DNA from: an uncultured Colwellia sp.
Lineage (GTDB): Bacteria > Pseudomonadota > Gammaproteobacteria > Enterobacterales > Alteromonadaceae
Length of the DNA stretch: 45,913 nt
Direction: 5' to 3'
Assembly (NCBI GenBank): GCA_913057925.1
Contig: CAJXPG010000013.1
Coordinates: forward strand, 1 to 45,913
This document shows positions 1 through 8,797 of this stretch, one piece after another (the stretch's first letter is position 1; the number at the start of each line of letters is the position of its first letter). The translations under genes were made by a program, and so were the position numbers. The notes beneath the pieces were generated by a model. It was not told the origin of the DNA. It ran no database searches and was given only the letters and a program-made list of their open reading frames with translations.

Positions 1-45
1 ACACAGAGTAGATCGTCGGCAGCGTCAGATGTGTATAAGAGACAG
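1..45 (+). other. Illumina Nextera i5-side adapter (artefact)
   Basis: Not genomic. Bases 27-45 are the 19-bp Tn5 mosaic end, 13-26 are the Nextera read-1 primer part, 5-12 read AGAGTAGA (the Nextera i5 index sold as 504), and 1-4 are the end of the P5 sequence. The adapter also creates a false N-terminus (MYKRQ) on the first open frame. Confidence 0.98.
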
Positions 46-570
46 GAATCAGGTCTTTTCAAACGACCTGAAAACTTTCCTGTTGATTCAGTTGTAACGG
101 TTGCTACTCACGACACTGCAACATTGTCAGGATGGTGGCAAGGCATAGATTTGCAGTGGCGCCAGCAACTTGATCTTTATCCTAATGAGGCGGCAGGTGT
201 AGCAGACAGAAGTGCACGTTCTGGTGAAAGAGAAAATCTTATTGCCGCTTTAGACGACTTAAACGTTATCGATATGAGTAAAAAACCACCACTTCATCCT
301 CCGCAAATGAATACCGAATTAAGTATTGCTGTACAAAAATTCTTAGCTGCGTCACCCAGCCATATTCAACTCATTCCAATAGAGGATGCATTAGAGATTC
401 CACAACAAGTTAATATTCCAGGAACGATTAATGAACACCCTAATTGGTTACAAAAGCTTCCTTTATTATTAGAGAATTTCTGGCAAGTTAACTCAATGAA
501 TGAAATAGCTAAAGCAATGCAAACATCAAGACCACAAAACCAATATAAGCATGCACTATCAACCACTTGA
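46..570 (+). CDS. malQ: 4-alpha-glucanotransferase (amylomaltase), C-terminal part
   Basis: Partial gene: only the last 174 codons are present because the contig begins inside it. GH77 amylomaltase moves maltosyl/maltodextrin units between alpha-1,4-glucans in the cytoplasm. The visible part has the conserved THDTATLSGWW block (THDLPTL-x-GYW in E. coli MalQ) and the usual C-terminal segment in which a short alpha-helical region follows IPGT-x-NEHPNW. The reading frame runs back into adapter sequence, so the apparent start at base 31 is false. No mal neighbour is visible. It reads rightwards, towards the leftward aldolase gene, with a shared terminator between them. Recognition of the family is firm. 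Confidence 0.9.
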   Translation, partial: ESGLFKRPENFPVDSVVTVATHDTATLSGWWQGIDLQWRQQLDLYPNEAAGVADRSARSGERENLIAALDDLNVIDMSKKPPLHPPQMNTELSIAVQKFLAASPSHIQLIPIEDALEIPQQVNIPGTINEHPNWLQKLPLLLENFWQVNSMNEIAKAMQTSRPQNQYKHALSTT

Positions 571-1209
571 AAAATTTATTATGCGTTTAAATCAATAAGG
601 TTTTAGGATATTTCCCTTGTGTGGACGAAGTTGATTTTTCATCTAATCAAGGGCTCTTTTAAGTCATAATCACCAACCTAAAATGATGATTTACCGTGAA
701 GAATTATTATATAAATCTTCACATCATGGATAGTGATAACAAACTATATTATGACTGAAAATTTAAACCAATGGCGTGAAAAACAATTACAAGACATGAG
801 AAATAATTATAATGGATAGCCTGATGTGAATCTTGATTATTTATTAATAAGTCTCAAATTAGCTCAAATAAGCCCTCTATAAATAAAACTTCTTATGTAC
901 TCTTACTACATAATGTTTCCAATGCGCACGGAGCAGTCCAAAATTGAAAAATTGAGCATTAAATCCTAGCTCAAGAATGCCCTATAGTAAGAGAGCAGCA
1001 TTATCATAAAAGCAAGATATATCTATTTCCTATATACAAAAAGGCGAACCATTTCTGGCTCGCCTTTTCTATACGTGAGGTAAACGTCAGCATAAAATAG
1101 CTAGAGACTCTATTAATCAAACGCTACATTTGAATAGTTAATATTAAAAGAATGACAGAAATGGCCTGTCCCACATCTAAAATACTTTATCGTACAAAGT
1201 CGCGATTAT
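571..1209. other. Intergenic region with a degenerate small reading frame
   Basis: 640 bases without a convincing gene. It holds one bidirectional terminator (listed separately) and a possible broken mini-gene at 751-882: ATG, 22 codons, an in-frame TAG at 817-819, then 20 more codons before TAA. The peptide is hydrophilic at first (MTENLNQWREKQLQD) and then hydrophobic. No clear ribosome-binding site was seen. It may be a remnant or chance. Confidence 0.4.
1039..1068. terminator. Bidirectional rho-independent terminator between malQ and fba
   Basis: The stem AAAAGGCGAACC pairs with GGCTCGCCTTTT across a 6-base loop with one mismatch. T-runs follow on both strands. It lies 140 bases after the leftward aldolase stop. 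Confidence 0.75.
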
Positions 1210-2283
1210 CTAAATACATTGTAGCTCTTGATAGGCTTGTAGCAGTCTTGAGGACATAGAAGCCTCCGCTGCATGGGTCCAATGTCTAGGATCATAATAT
1301 TTTTTATTCGGCTTATCCGTTCCTTCAGGGTTACCAACCTGACTTTGCAAATACTCTTTAAACTTCTCGTTAAACTGGTGAATACCTTGCCAATATGCCC
1401 ACTGAGTATCTGTATCAATATTCATCTTCACAACGCCGTAACTTATCGCTTCACTAATTTCCTGTGCGCTTGAACCTGAGCCACCGTGAAAAACAAAATC
1501 GAGACTGTTGGCTGCTAGTTGATACTTTTCACTAACAAACTGTTGAGACTGTAACAAAATAATTGGTGTAAGGTGCACATTACCCGGTTGATATACTCCA
1601 TGAACATTGCCAAATGATGCTGCAATAGTGAAGTACGGACTTACTTGGTTTAGTTTTTCATAAGCATAAGCAACGTCTTCTGGTTGGGTGTATAAAGCGC
1701 TATTATCAAGGTGTGAGTTATCAACACCATCCTCTTCGCCACCAGTACAACCTAGTTCTATCTCGAGTGACATATCAAGCCGCTTAAATCGCTTTAGATA
1801 ATCGCTACAAGTAGCTATATTCTCTTCAAGTGGCTCTTCTGACAAATCAATCATATGGGAGCTAAACAATGGTGTACCTGTTTCAGCAAAAAACTTTTCT
1901 CCTTCAATCAATAAAGCATCAATCCAAGGCAAAAGTTTTCTATTAGCATGATCGGTATGCAAAATTACATGGACGTCGTAACTTTTTGCCACTTGATGAA
2001 CATACTTAGCACCAACAATAGCCCCTGCAATAGATGCTTCGATTGAAGATAAACCTGAGCTTTTACCAATAAAAGAAGCTGCACCACCACTTGAAAACTG
2101 AATGATAATCGGCATTTTAGCTGACTTTGCTGCCGACAGCGCAGCGTTTAAGGTAGAGCTGCTACTAACATTTACCGCAGGAAACGCGCATTGATTCGCT
2201 TTTGCAATAGCATATAAGCGGTGAATATCGCTACCTGTTACGACACCTTTAGCGATTGAGTTAAATAAATGAGCTTTTGACAT
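1210..2283 (-). CDS. fbaA: Class II fructose-bisphosphate aldolase
   Basis: Zn-dependent cytoplasmic aldolase that interconverts fructose-1,6-bisphosphate with dihydroxyacetone phosphate and glyceraldehyde-3-phosphate. Its 357 residues match the E. coli FbaA type (about 359). Metal and catalytic blocks are visible: HTDH at residues 109-112, a Gly-rich SSGGAASF block near 64-71 (FbaA-type), FGNVHGVY with the second Zn His, and FHGGSGS with the third Zn His, followed by the NIDTDTQWA phosphate-binding block. The ATG is preceded by AAGG seven bases upstream. It stands alone and leftward. Together with fbp at 5258 it supplies both special steps of gluconeogenesis, which fits growth on algal sugars that are degraded to C3 units. 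Confidence 0.95.
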   Translation of the reverse strand: MSKAHLFNSIAKGVVTGSDIHRLYAIAKANQCAFPAVNVSSSSTLNAALSAAKSAKMPIIIQFSSGGAASFIGKSSGLSSIEASIAGAIVGAKYVHQVAKSYDVHVILHTDHANRKLLPWIDALLIEGEKFFAETGTPLFSSHMIDLSEEPLEENIATCSDYLKRFKRLDMSLEIELGCTGGEEDGVDNSHLDNSALYTQPEDVAYAYEKLNQVSPYFTIAASFGNVHGVYQPGNVHLTPIILLQSQQFVSEKYQLAANSLDFVFHGGSGSSAQEISEAISYGVVKMNIDTDTQWAYWQGIHQFNEKFKEYLQSQVGNPEGTDKPNKKYYDPRHWTHAAEASMSSRLLQAYQELQCI

Positions 2284-2485
2284 ATGATTACCTTAATTTT
2301 AAATTACGCCACAAAGTGACCTTTAACTACAATACACACACAGCATCGATTATCAACAAACTTTAAACTATGTTAGTAATGAAATGCCAACCCTACTTAA
2401 TAAAGCATAGTCATCGTTAGGCAGTTCTAGCTAGCTAATTACATTAAATTTTTAATCAATGCACACCGAGAGGTTTAAAGGTGCC

Positions 2486-2519
2486 ATTTATAGGGTCATG
2501 ATTATCAGACCCTATAAAT
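2486..2519 (-). terminator. Terminator of the aldo/keto reductase gene
   Basis: Perfect 12-bp stem ATTTATAGGGTC/GACCCTATAAAT with a 10-base loop, 53 bases after the reductase stop. The U-run is weak, but the position fits a terminator. Confidence 0.6.
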
Positions 2520-2571
2520 ATTGAAAGCTTAGCGAGGTTAGTTGTAGGTTGTAAGTTATGAGGGTTTGGCT

Positions 2572-3570
2572 TTATATCGAAATAAGGCCTTGTTGTTTCA
2601 TTGCTTGCCAGAACGCGTCTGGTATTTTTGCTTCGACTAGCGAGACATTCCCCTTTACACGTTTTGGTGAGCTTGAATTTAACGCGACCGAGACAATTTC
2701 ATCAAATAAGAACGAGAACTGTACGCATACTTCGGCGGGCTTAACCTGAAACTCGTCACATAAGGCATTGAATTTATCGCGCCACGCAAACTCTGCCGGA
2801 TGAGTTTCACGGCTAATAGTTTTGTAGTCAAAGTTATCACTACCAATTAAAAATCCGGCATTAAATACCGCAGAATTAATAACCTCAACCCCTTGCTTAC
2901 CTAACTTCTTCAATAAGGCTAACGTCGATTCACTATGAGTATACGGCGTGATGGAACAAGCAAACATCGCCCAATCAAGTTGAATGTGGTCACTGATAAA
3001 ATCAATAACACTGACATCTTTAGCGCCAACACCTACTGACTCAACTTTACCGGCATCACGAAGTTCCATTAAGGCTTTATACGCATCAAGAATATCTTGT
3101 TTACGTTTTGCTAAATCAGCTTCATCTTCTGCGCCTGCTAAGTACTCATCAGGATCATGAATTGATACGATTTTCGCCTGATAATCACCCAATAAATCAT
3201 TACCTTGCTGATAACAATCAAGAATTCCCTGATAAGAAATGTCTTGCACCGCATCGTGTTTAAGGTTTATCCAAGCACCTGGCTCAAAGGTAGGCTCATC
3301 TGTGGTTAATGGCACACGCTTCCAACCCAATTTATTACTAATTTTTACTGCATCTGGGGCAACATTAAGGGCTTTTAATCCAGTAGCTAAAGACTCAAGC
3401 GCAAGGCCAGCACCGTATTTGCCGGCACTATCAAATAATGGTGTAGTGTTAGTGCCCTCAATAGCAGCTTGTACTAATTGCTTTTTAACTTCACTGTCTA
3501 ATTCAACAAACAGGTTACCTAAACTACTAGTACCAAATATTATTTTTGGTAATGAATACCTTTTAGTCAT
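2572..3570 (-). CDS. Aldo/keto reductase, L-fucose/D-threo-aldose 1-dehydrogenase-like
   Basis: 332-residue cytoplasmic NAD(P)-dependent TIM-barrel oxidoreductase. The catalytic tetrad of aldo/keto reductases is visible: Asp and Tyr in FDSAGKYG (residues 46-53), Lys in ISNKLG (around 80) and His in VSIHDP. The subfamily looks like AKR15/fucose dehydrogenase (acidic IHDPDEY block, GVGAKD block), whose members oxidise L-fucose or D-arabinose to the lactone. The proximity of two fucosidases and a sugar-responsive GntR gene supports fucose as substrate. The rest of the oxidative fucose route (lactonase, fuconate dehydratase, KDF aldolase) is not in this window. Substrate is inferred; an alternative is pyridoxal or another threo-aldose. 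Confidence 0.75.
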   Translation of the reverse strand: MTKRYSLPKIIFGTSSLGNLFVELDSEVKKQLVQAAIEGTNTTPLFDSAGKYGAGLALESLATGLKALNVAPDAVKISNKLGWKRVPLTTDEPTFEPGAWINLKHDAVQDISYQGILDCYQQGNDLLGDYQAKIVSIHDPDEYLAGAEDEADLAKRKQDILDAYKALMELRDAGKVESVGVGAKDVSVIDFISDHIQLDWAMFACSITPYTHSESTLALLKKLGKQGVEVINSAVFNAGFLIGSDNFDYKTISRETHPAEFAWRDKFNALCDEFQVKPAEVCVQFSFLFDEIVSVALNSSSPKRVKGNVSLVEAKIPDAFWQAMKQQGLISI

Positions 3571-3880
3571 TTTTATACGCTCTTACTGGTCACGATATAA
3601 AGCGAGATAGTTCATTGCCTAGCGCCTTTTCATAGGCCCTTAACATTAATCCCAGCTCAATTTTAGATTGCTTCATAGTAAAAGTATTGCCGTAAATAAG
3701 CAATCACTTTATGTATTTTACCGATAATAAACACAAGAATGATTATCTATTGTTGGTTTCTGCTTATAGAAGCAGTCAAGCTAATAGACTTTCTATTAGC
3801 TTGATTTAACTGATTATCCGTTCGTAATATTACGGTGCCTAGCTGTTCATATTCTTAAAGGCCAATGTTTTTAGATTACA
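3571..3880. other. Intergenic region with two palindromes
   Basis: It contains a perfect 13-bp hairpin at 3776-3804 (arms TCAAGCTAATAGA and TCTATTAGCTTGA, 3-base loop) and a perfect 12-bp palindrome CGTAATATTACG at 3823-3834. Both lie just after the leftward DUF3083 gene and upstream of the reductase, so they may be a terminator and an operator respectively. No gene was seen. Confidence 0.5.
3776..3804 (-). terminator. Hairpin downstream of the DUF3083 gene
   Basis: Perfect 13-bp stem with a CTT loop, 77 bases after the DUF3083 stop. It lacks a clean U-tract, so it could be an attenuator or operator rather than a rho-independent terminator. Confidence 0.45.
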
Positions 3881-5005
3881 CTAGACTCTACAAACCAACT
3901 GCTGATTAAAGCGCATTAACATATAGTCTTTATCTCTCTTCCAGTTAAGATCATCAGCAATACTGCCAACAGCTTGGGTAACCTGATTAACAAATTTACC
4001 GTAGGTTTTGTGAGTCTCATCAAAGTCGGTAGCAAAAAATACCAACCTAATGGTATCGACCAACTTACCGCCATGCCACTGACTAGTAATATCGCGACTT
4101 TCATGATGAGGGTTGTAGCCAAGAGAGATAATATCACCATTAATAACCGTACTGGCGTGTTCATCAAAGCGAACTATTGGGGACAGTCCGTTAGCTATCA
4201 TGGCTGCATGTTTTAGTTGATGTTTATCATTTGCCTTCGTAAAAGCTGTTGATATTTTACTGTATAGTTTTTCAAACGGTTTATCTAAATCATAGTCAAT
4301 GTCCGTTCCTTTTAATAATCTTCTGGTCATTGGCACACTAACAACCGCATAAGTCACCGCCGTTGCTTGCTCATTTACACGAACGTCTTGATGTTGATAA
4401 CGCGTAGTAATATCTCTGAAAGTATGACTAATGCTTTCTTTATTATCTTTATCTCTAGCAAAGACATCCCAAGTCAGGTGCTGATGATCTCGTACCTTGA
4501 GAGCGTCACTTGGCAAGCCAACTTTCTTAGCGAGCAAGCTCACCGCTGTCAGTACTTTTTGATGAAAACTAGCAGCACTGACACGTAAATTGTCACCGGT
4601 AGCCAAAAATAAGAACTTCACTTTGTTAGAGCGGATCGCACCATCAAAGTAACCTTTAAATGTACTATTTTGTTTCGGGCTATAGAAAAAGAAAGATTGC
4701 TTGTCGGTATGTAAAACTTGCTGCTCATCGCTATTTCTCACTCTAACTAAGCGGTTATTAGCGACGAAGTTAGCATGTTCGATATGACACTCTTCAACAA
4801 CATCAAAAGCGAGCTTGGCTAGCTTTTGATAAAACTTGTGATATGGCTGTTCTTGGGTCAAATCGACAACTTCACCCACTAAATCAATCAGTTCATCTGT
4901 TAATGCCATTTCAGCTATCACGTAGTGATTATCTCGAGCATTTGCAGGAACATAAACTTTTTCAGATGCACGATGTTTCCTAAGTATTGAACTTGCTCTT
5001 CTCAT
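3881..5005 (-). CDS. DUF3083 family protein
   Basis: 374-residue protein that I recognise as DUF3083, a family seen in Colwellia, Shewanella and relatives with no known function. It has no signal peptide or membrane segment and is probably cytoplasmic. The N-terminus is basic (MRRASSILRKHRASEKVYVP). Several strand-rich blocks follow, such as FFFYSPKQNSTFKGYFDG and VKFLFLATGDNLR. The frame can be extended upstream to a GTG at 5065, but ATG at 5005 is preferred because GAGGG lies seven bases before it and nothing similar precedes the GTG. It is monocistronic, between the reductase and the divergent fbp gene. Function is unknown. Confidence 0.8.
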   Translation of the reverse strand: MRRASSILRKHRASEKVYVPANARDNHYVIAEMALTDELIDLVGEVVDLTQEQPYHKFYQKLAKLAFDVVEECHIEHANFVANNRLVRVRNSDEQQVLHTDKQSFFFYSPKQNSTFKGYFDGAIRSNKVKFLFLATGDNLRVSAASFHQKVLTAVSLLAKKVGLPSDALKVRDHQHLTWDVFARDKDNKESISHTFRDITTRYQHQDVRVNEQATAVTYAVVSVPMTRRLLKGTDIDYDLDKPFEKLYSKISTAFTKANDKHQLKHAAMIANGLSPIVRFDEHASTVINGDIISLGYNPHHESRDITSQWHGGKLVDTIRLVFFATDFDETHKTYGKFVNQVTQAVGSIADDLNWKRDKDYMLMRFNQQLVCRV

Positions 5006-5162
5006 TTTACCCTCACTTACCAGTTGACAACCGCACATTCGGTGCGCCTTATTAATATTAAACACTACATACGTAAGTTTCCCTTGTCAATACAACAGAT
5101 ATAAAACAGCCTAAAACACGCACTGGCTTTATTAGAACGGGAGAATACAAGTCAACATAACC

Positions 5163-5182
5163 TTTTATCACTTATGATAAAA
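5163..5182. promoter_or_regulatory. Inverted repeat in the fbp promoter region
   Basis: TTTTATCA and TGATAAAA form a perfect 8-bp inverted repeat separated by 4 bases, 76 bases before the fbp start and between divergent genes. The position suggests an operator; no binding protein is assigned. A TATATACTG run at about 5210 could be part of a -10 box. Confidence 0.4.
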
Positions 5183-5257
5183 TCAGCTAACACATGACAG
5201 GGTTATTATATATACTGTACACATTAGATTTAAATATTGATTAACGAAGGTAATAAA

Positions 5258-6226
5258 ATGCAAAGATTAGCACCAGCATTGCGTGAAGATGATGTATCAC
5301 ATGATTTAATTTCTTTGATAAAAACCATACTCGCGGCAACGAAAGAAATTTCATTTCGTGTCGGACAAGGACATTTAAGTGGCTTAATGGGCTCTACCCT
5401 TGATGAAAATATTCAAGGTGAAATTCAAAAAGAACTCGATGTAGTGGCTAATGAGATCATTAAAGATGTTCTTTTAGAGTCTGGTTACGTCAAAGCAATC
5501 TCGTCAGAAGAGGAAGATACAACGGTCGTTGGCAATCCGGAAGGTAAGTATTTAGTGTCATTTGATCCACTTGATGGCAGCTCAAACATTGAGGTGAATG
5601 GTCTTATTGGTACTATTTTTTCAATACTACCAGCAAAAAAAGACTGTCCTGCTTATGATACCAGTATGTTTATGCAACCGGGAACTCAGCAGCTTTGTGC
5701 TGGCTATGTGTTATATGGGCCCGCCACTATGTTAGTAATGACTACAGGCAAAGGTACACACTTTTATGTCTTAGATAGAACCCATGGTGGATTCTTATTG
5801 GTTGAGCGTAACGTCAGTATCCCTGAAGATACCCATGAATTTGCCATTAATATGGCGAATCAAAGCCATTGGCAACCTGCTATGCAAAAATATATTGTTG
5901 ATTTAATTGCCGGTAAAAAAGGCCCTCGAGACAAAGCTTTTAATATGCGTTGGTTAGGAGCCATGGTCGGAGACGTTCATAGAGTTTTATCACGCGGTGG
6001 AATTTTTGCCTACCCAAGTGATAGTAAAAATAGTGAACAACCTAACAAACTACGCTTAATGTACGAAGCAAACCCAATGAGCTTTTTAGTTGAGCAAGCG
6101 GGGGGACTGAGTATCAGTAATCAGCAAAGAATAATGGAAATTCAGCCAAGTGACATTCATCAAAGGGTTGAAGTGATTTTAGGCTCTAAGAATGAAGTAA
6201 AAAAATGTATGAAATATTTAGATTAG
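5258..6226 (+). CDS. fbp: Fructose-1,6-bisphosphatase class I
   Basis: 322 residues. It hydrolyses fructose-1,6-bisphosphate to fructose-6-phosphate, the committed step of gluconeogenesis, in the cytoplasm. The metal-binding signature DPLDGSSN is at residues 103-110, preceded by SSEEED, and a Tyr/Arg substrate block (GGIFAYPSD...[14 protein letters not shown]) follows, all typical of class I enzymes. The start is ATG 5258, with GAAGG eight bases upstream; an in-frame TTG at 5237 has no comparable site. It is monocistronic, with an inverted repeat in its promoter and a hairpin terminator after it. Confidence 0.96.
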   Translation: MQRLAPALREDDVSHDLISLIKTILAATKEISFRVGQGHLSGLMGSTLDENIQGEIQKELDVVANEIIKDVLLESGYVKAISSEEEDTTVVGNPEGKYLVSFDPLDGSSNIEVNGLIGTIFSILPAKKDCPAYDTSMFMQPGTQQLCAGYVLYGPATMLVMTTGKGTHFYVLDRTHGGFLLVERNVSIPEDTHEFAINMANQSHWQPAMQKYIVDLIAGKKGPRDKAFNMRWLGAMVGDVHRVLSRGGIFAYPSDSKNSEQPNKLRLMYEANPMSFLVEQAGGLSISNQQRIMEIQPSDIHQRVEVILGSKNEVKKCMKYLD

Positions 6227-6326
6227 CTTAATTATAAAAATCATGGCTATAACCAATTTTTATGCACTTAATCCATGTTAGTGAATGATTGATTACTGCT
6301 AGCCTTCATTAGCCTCAGCATAACAT

Positions 6327-6360
6327 AACCATGGCTTGCACAAGAGCAAGCCTTGGTTTC
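6327..6360. terminator. Terminator shared by fbp and the cytochrome gene
   Basis: AACCATGGCTTGC pairs with GCAAGCCTTGGTT (12 of 13) over a 6-base loop, followed by TTTC on the + strand. The flanking genes converge here. Confidence 0.7.
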
Positions 6361-6378
6361 TACCCGCTAAAAACTTCC

Positions 6379-8580
6379 CTACAAACTCATAAACCAATCG
6401 TACATCTGACGATTTTGACTCTTTTGTGCCAAATAGACACCCAACTCTTTTAGCTGCTGGTAATTAGCATAATTTGTGATGAGTTTGCTCAGCTTATTTA
6501 GTGCCGCAACCGTTTCACCTTGACCATCTAGCGATAAAATATAGGCATAAAGGTATTGCTCTGAGCTTGGCTCAAGTAACATCGCCTTTTCAAAAAAGCC
6601 GAGCGCTTTACTATGTTGCTGGGTTCTTACCAAGTGTAAGGCATAAGCGTATTTTAACCCCGCTGCGTTCGGCAGTTTCTTCATGCCTTTTGATAAAACA
6701 GCAGCGACTTGTGCTGAGCGCTGTTGCGTTCGATACAAGTCAGCTAAGTTAATATAACCAATATCATAATAAGGCTCTATCTCAATAACGGCTTTTAATG
6801 CCTGTTCTGCTTTGGTTGCGTCACCCATTTCTAAGGCTAATAGCGCTTGGTTGGCTCTACCCTCACCTCGCCAGCTATTTACATCATTGCTAGCAAGTAA
6901 CTCATCAAATGCGCTATTAAAAGCTTGTTGGTTTTCTACTGCAATTTCACTGGTCAGTAAGCTTCTTGCCGCCGCTACTCTAATAGCCTTGTATTTGTCA
7001 GATAATAAAGGACTAAGGTGAGTAACCTTATCTGCTGGTGGTAACAAAGATGCAGCACCAGCGGCGCTTAACCTTAGTAAATCTTCCTCATGTGTTAAAT
7101 AAGGTTTTAAGATTTCAGCAGTGATCATCTGGGTGGTAAAGCTAAGCATTTGTATAGCACTGGCGCGACTGATCACCGCAAGCTTAGTATCAGCGATAAT
7201 ACTTAAGTGGTCCTCAAGATTAAGGCCTTGGCCACTATTTAGCGCCATTAAAAACTGTTTACTTGATAATAAATCGCCAGGTTTACCATGCCACTTTGTT
7301 AAATTCTCAGCAGCCCATTGGTTACTTTGATCTTGATGACATTTAATACAGGCATTCGGTGTGCCAAACTGCTCAGATAAGTCTGGTCTCGGAATTTTAA
7401 AACTGTGATCTCTTCTATCATCTACACCCATATACCGTGTTGTCGGCATATGACAATTGGCACATTGAGCGCCAGTGGATGACTCTTGATGTTGGTGATG
7501 AGATTTAACGTTATATGCTTCTCCACTATGACACTGCAAGCATAAACCATTACCTTCTGCTTTTAATTTCATTGTGTGTTTATCATGACAATCCAGACAG
7601 TTCACCCCTTTAGCGTACATTTTACTCTGTAAAAAAGAGCCATAAACATACACTTCTTCTTTTATTTGACCATCAGCATGGTAAGTTGGGGCTGAAGGTA
7701 ATTGTGGAGTAAATTGGTCTAAAAAGGCTTTATTGGGGTTAATACCATCAGTCAAAGGCGATCGTAAAGAGTGACAAGCAAAGCATCCCTCCATAAAATC
7801 ATTATTGCGTTTAGTGCCCTGCCATTTCGCGGTCTTTTCACCAATTTTACGTAACCACTGTCCTGTAGGGTGATTTAAAGCGGTAACTCCCTCTCTGCTC
7901 TTAGCTAGATTTTCATCAGTCTTGTTAGCATGGGATGTCATATCACCATGACAAGATAAACAGCCAACATTAATATTATCAAATTGACTAGCATAGCTAT
8001 TTTCAGCCTTGTCATAGTTTCTGACTAAGCCATCAGAGTGACAATCCGCACACATGCCATTCCAATTTTGTAGAGGTTGACGCCAATGTAATCTATCTTC
8101 TGGACGAATTTCTTCATGGCTATAGTTATGATACCAACGCTGGCCACCTTGTTTTTTCTCTCTAGAATCCCAAGCAAACGGCAACACCTGCAACTTTCCT
8201 TTTTCTGTCTCAACAAGGTATTGCTGCAATGGGAAGTAACCAAAAGTGTACTTTATTGGGTAGGTATCTACGTTATCATCGTAGCTAATTGTCACCTGAT
8301 ATTGTTTATTTTTAACAAAGAAGTGCGCCTTCTGACCATAATGTTTAACGTCAACATTATTAAAATCACCAACAACAGATGATTTGTCAGCAATTGCCAT
8401 TGATTTGGCGTGATCAGATTTCTGCCATTGATGTTGCGATTCTTGGTGGCAGGCAATGCATTGTTGGTTAGTGATAGGACTATATTTTTGAAAATGGTGT
8501 GCTGTATTCTCTGCGCCATGCACTGAAGCATTAATAATAAAACTACCCAAAGCGATACAACATAAATAAAAGAACTTCAA
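6379..8580 (-). CDS. Octahaem c-type cytochrome with HEAT-like and TPR tail
   Basis: 733 residues, exported by an N-terminal signal peptide (about 1-23). Eight CxxCH haem motifs are visible at residues 41, 177, 207, 266, 328, 347, 373 and 411, all with a two-residue spacer. Residues about 420-560 are helical and HEAT-like, and about 560-733 contain TPR-type repeats (for example ALEMGDATKAEQALKAVIEIEP and ALGFFEKAMLLEPSSEQY). Such periplasmic multihaem/TPR proteins transfer electrons, but the redox partner and substrate cannot be told from sequence; no nitrite or hydroxylamine reductase signature such as CxxCK is present. The start is TTG with GGTGAG upstream; no nearby ATG keeps the signal peptide. 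It is monocistronic. Confidence 0.85.
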   Translation of the reverse strand: MKFFYLCCIALGSFIINASVHGAENTAHHFQKYSPITNQQCIACHQESQHQWQKSDHAKSMAIADKSSVVGDFNNVDVKHYGQKAHFFVKNKQYQVTISYDDNVDTYPIKYTFGYFPLQQYLVETEKGKLQVLPFAWDSREKKQGGQRWYHNYSHEEIRPEDRLHWRQPLQNWNGMCADCHSDGLVRNYDKAENSYASQFDNINVGCLSCHGDMTSHANKTDENLAKSREGVTALNHPTGQWLRKIGEKTAKWQGTKRNNDFMEGCFACHSLRSPLTDGINPNKAFLDQFTPQLPSAPTYHADGQIKEEVYVYGSFLQSKMYAKGVNCLDCHDKHTMKLKAEGNGLCLQCHSGEAYNVKSHHQHQESSTGAQCANCHMPTTRYMGVDDRRDHSFKIPRPDLSEQFGTPNACIKCHQDQSNQWAAENLTKWHGKPGDLLSSKQFLMALNSGQGLNLEDHLSIIADTKLAVISRASAIQMLSFTTQMITAEILKPYLTHEEDLLRLSAAGAASLLPPADKVTHLSPLLSDKYKAIRVAAARSLLTSEIAVENQQAFNSAFDELLASNDVNSWRGEGRANQALLALEMGDATKAEQALKAVIEIEPYYDIGYINLADLYRTQQRSAQVAAVLSKGMKKLPNAAGLKYAYALHLVRTQQHSKALGFFEKAMLLEPSSEQYLYAYILSLDGQGETVAALNKLSKLITNYANYQQLKELGVYLAQKSQNRQMYDWFMSL

Positions 8581-8722
8581 AATTTACACTCACCTTAATC
8601 TATTTATTTTTATAAAAATACTTCTGAATGCCGCTATAAACGAAAGCTTAATGTGCAGCTTGACCTGAAATTTCCCTGTAAAGAGCAAGTTATCCAACAA
8701 AGGTACTTAACCTTAAAAAGAA

Positions 8723-8764
8723 AGGGCTTAAGCAAACTATATTATTTATATTTGCTTAAGCCCT
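8723..8764 (-). terminator. Terminator of the GntR gene
   Basis: Perfect 14-bp stem AGGGCTTAAGCAAA/TTTGCTTAAGCCCT with a 14-base AT loop, 34 bases after the regulator stop. Confidence 0.7.
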
Positions 8765-8797
8765 AATATTCAACGATCACATAACACAAGTATTTAT

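Noticed and set aside
31-45. GTG start giving an N-terminal MYKRQ for the first gene
   Set aside because: These codons are Nextera adapter; the gene is a truncated malQ.
4367-4588. Other antisense frames inside long genes, such as those opposite DUF3083, the cytochrome, sulfatases and fucosidases
   Set aside because: They lie wholly within convincing coding sequence, lack domains and ribosome-binding sites, and are short.
3881-5065. GTG start at 5065 for the DUF3083 gene
   Set aside because: No ribosome-binding site; GAGGG precedes the ATG at 5005 at good distance.
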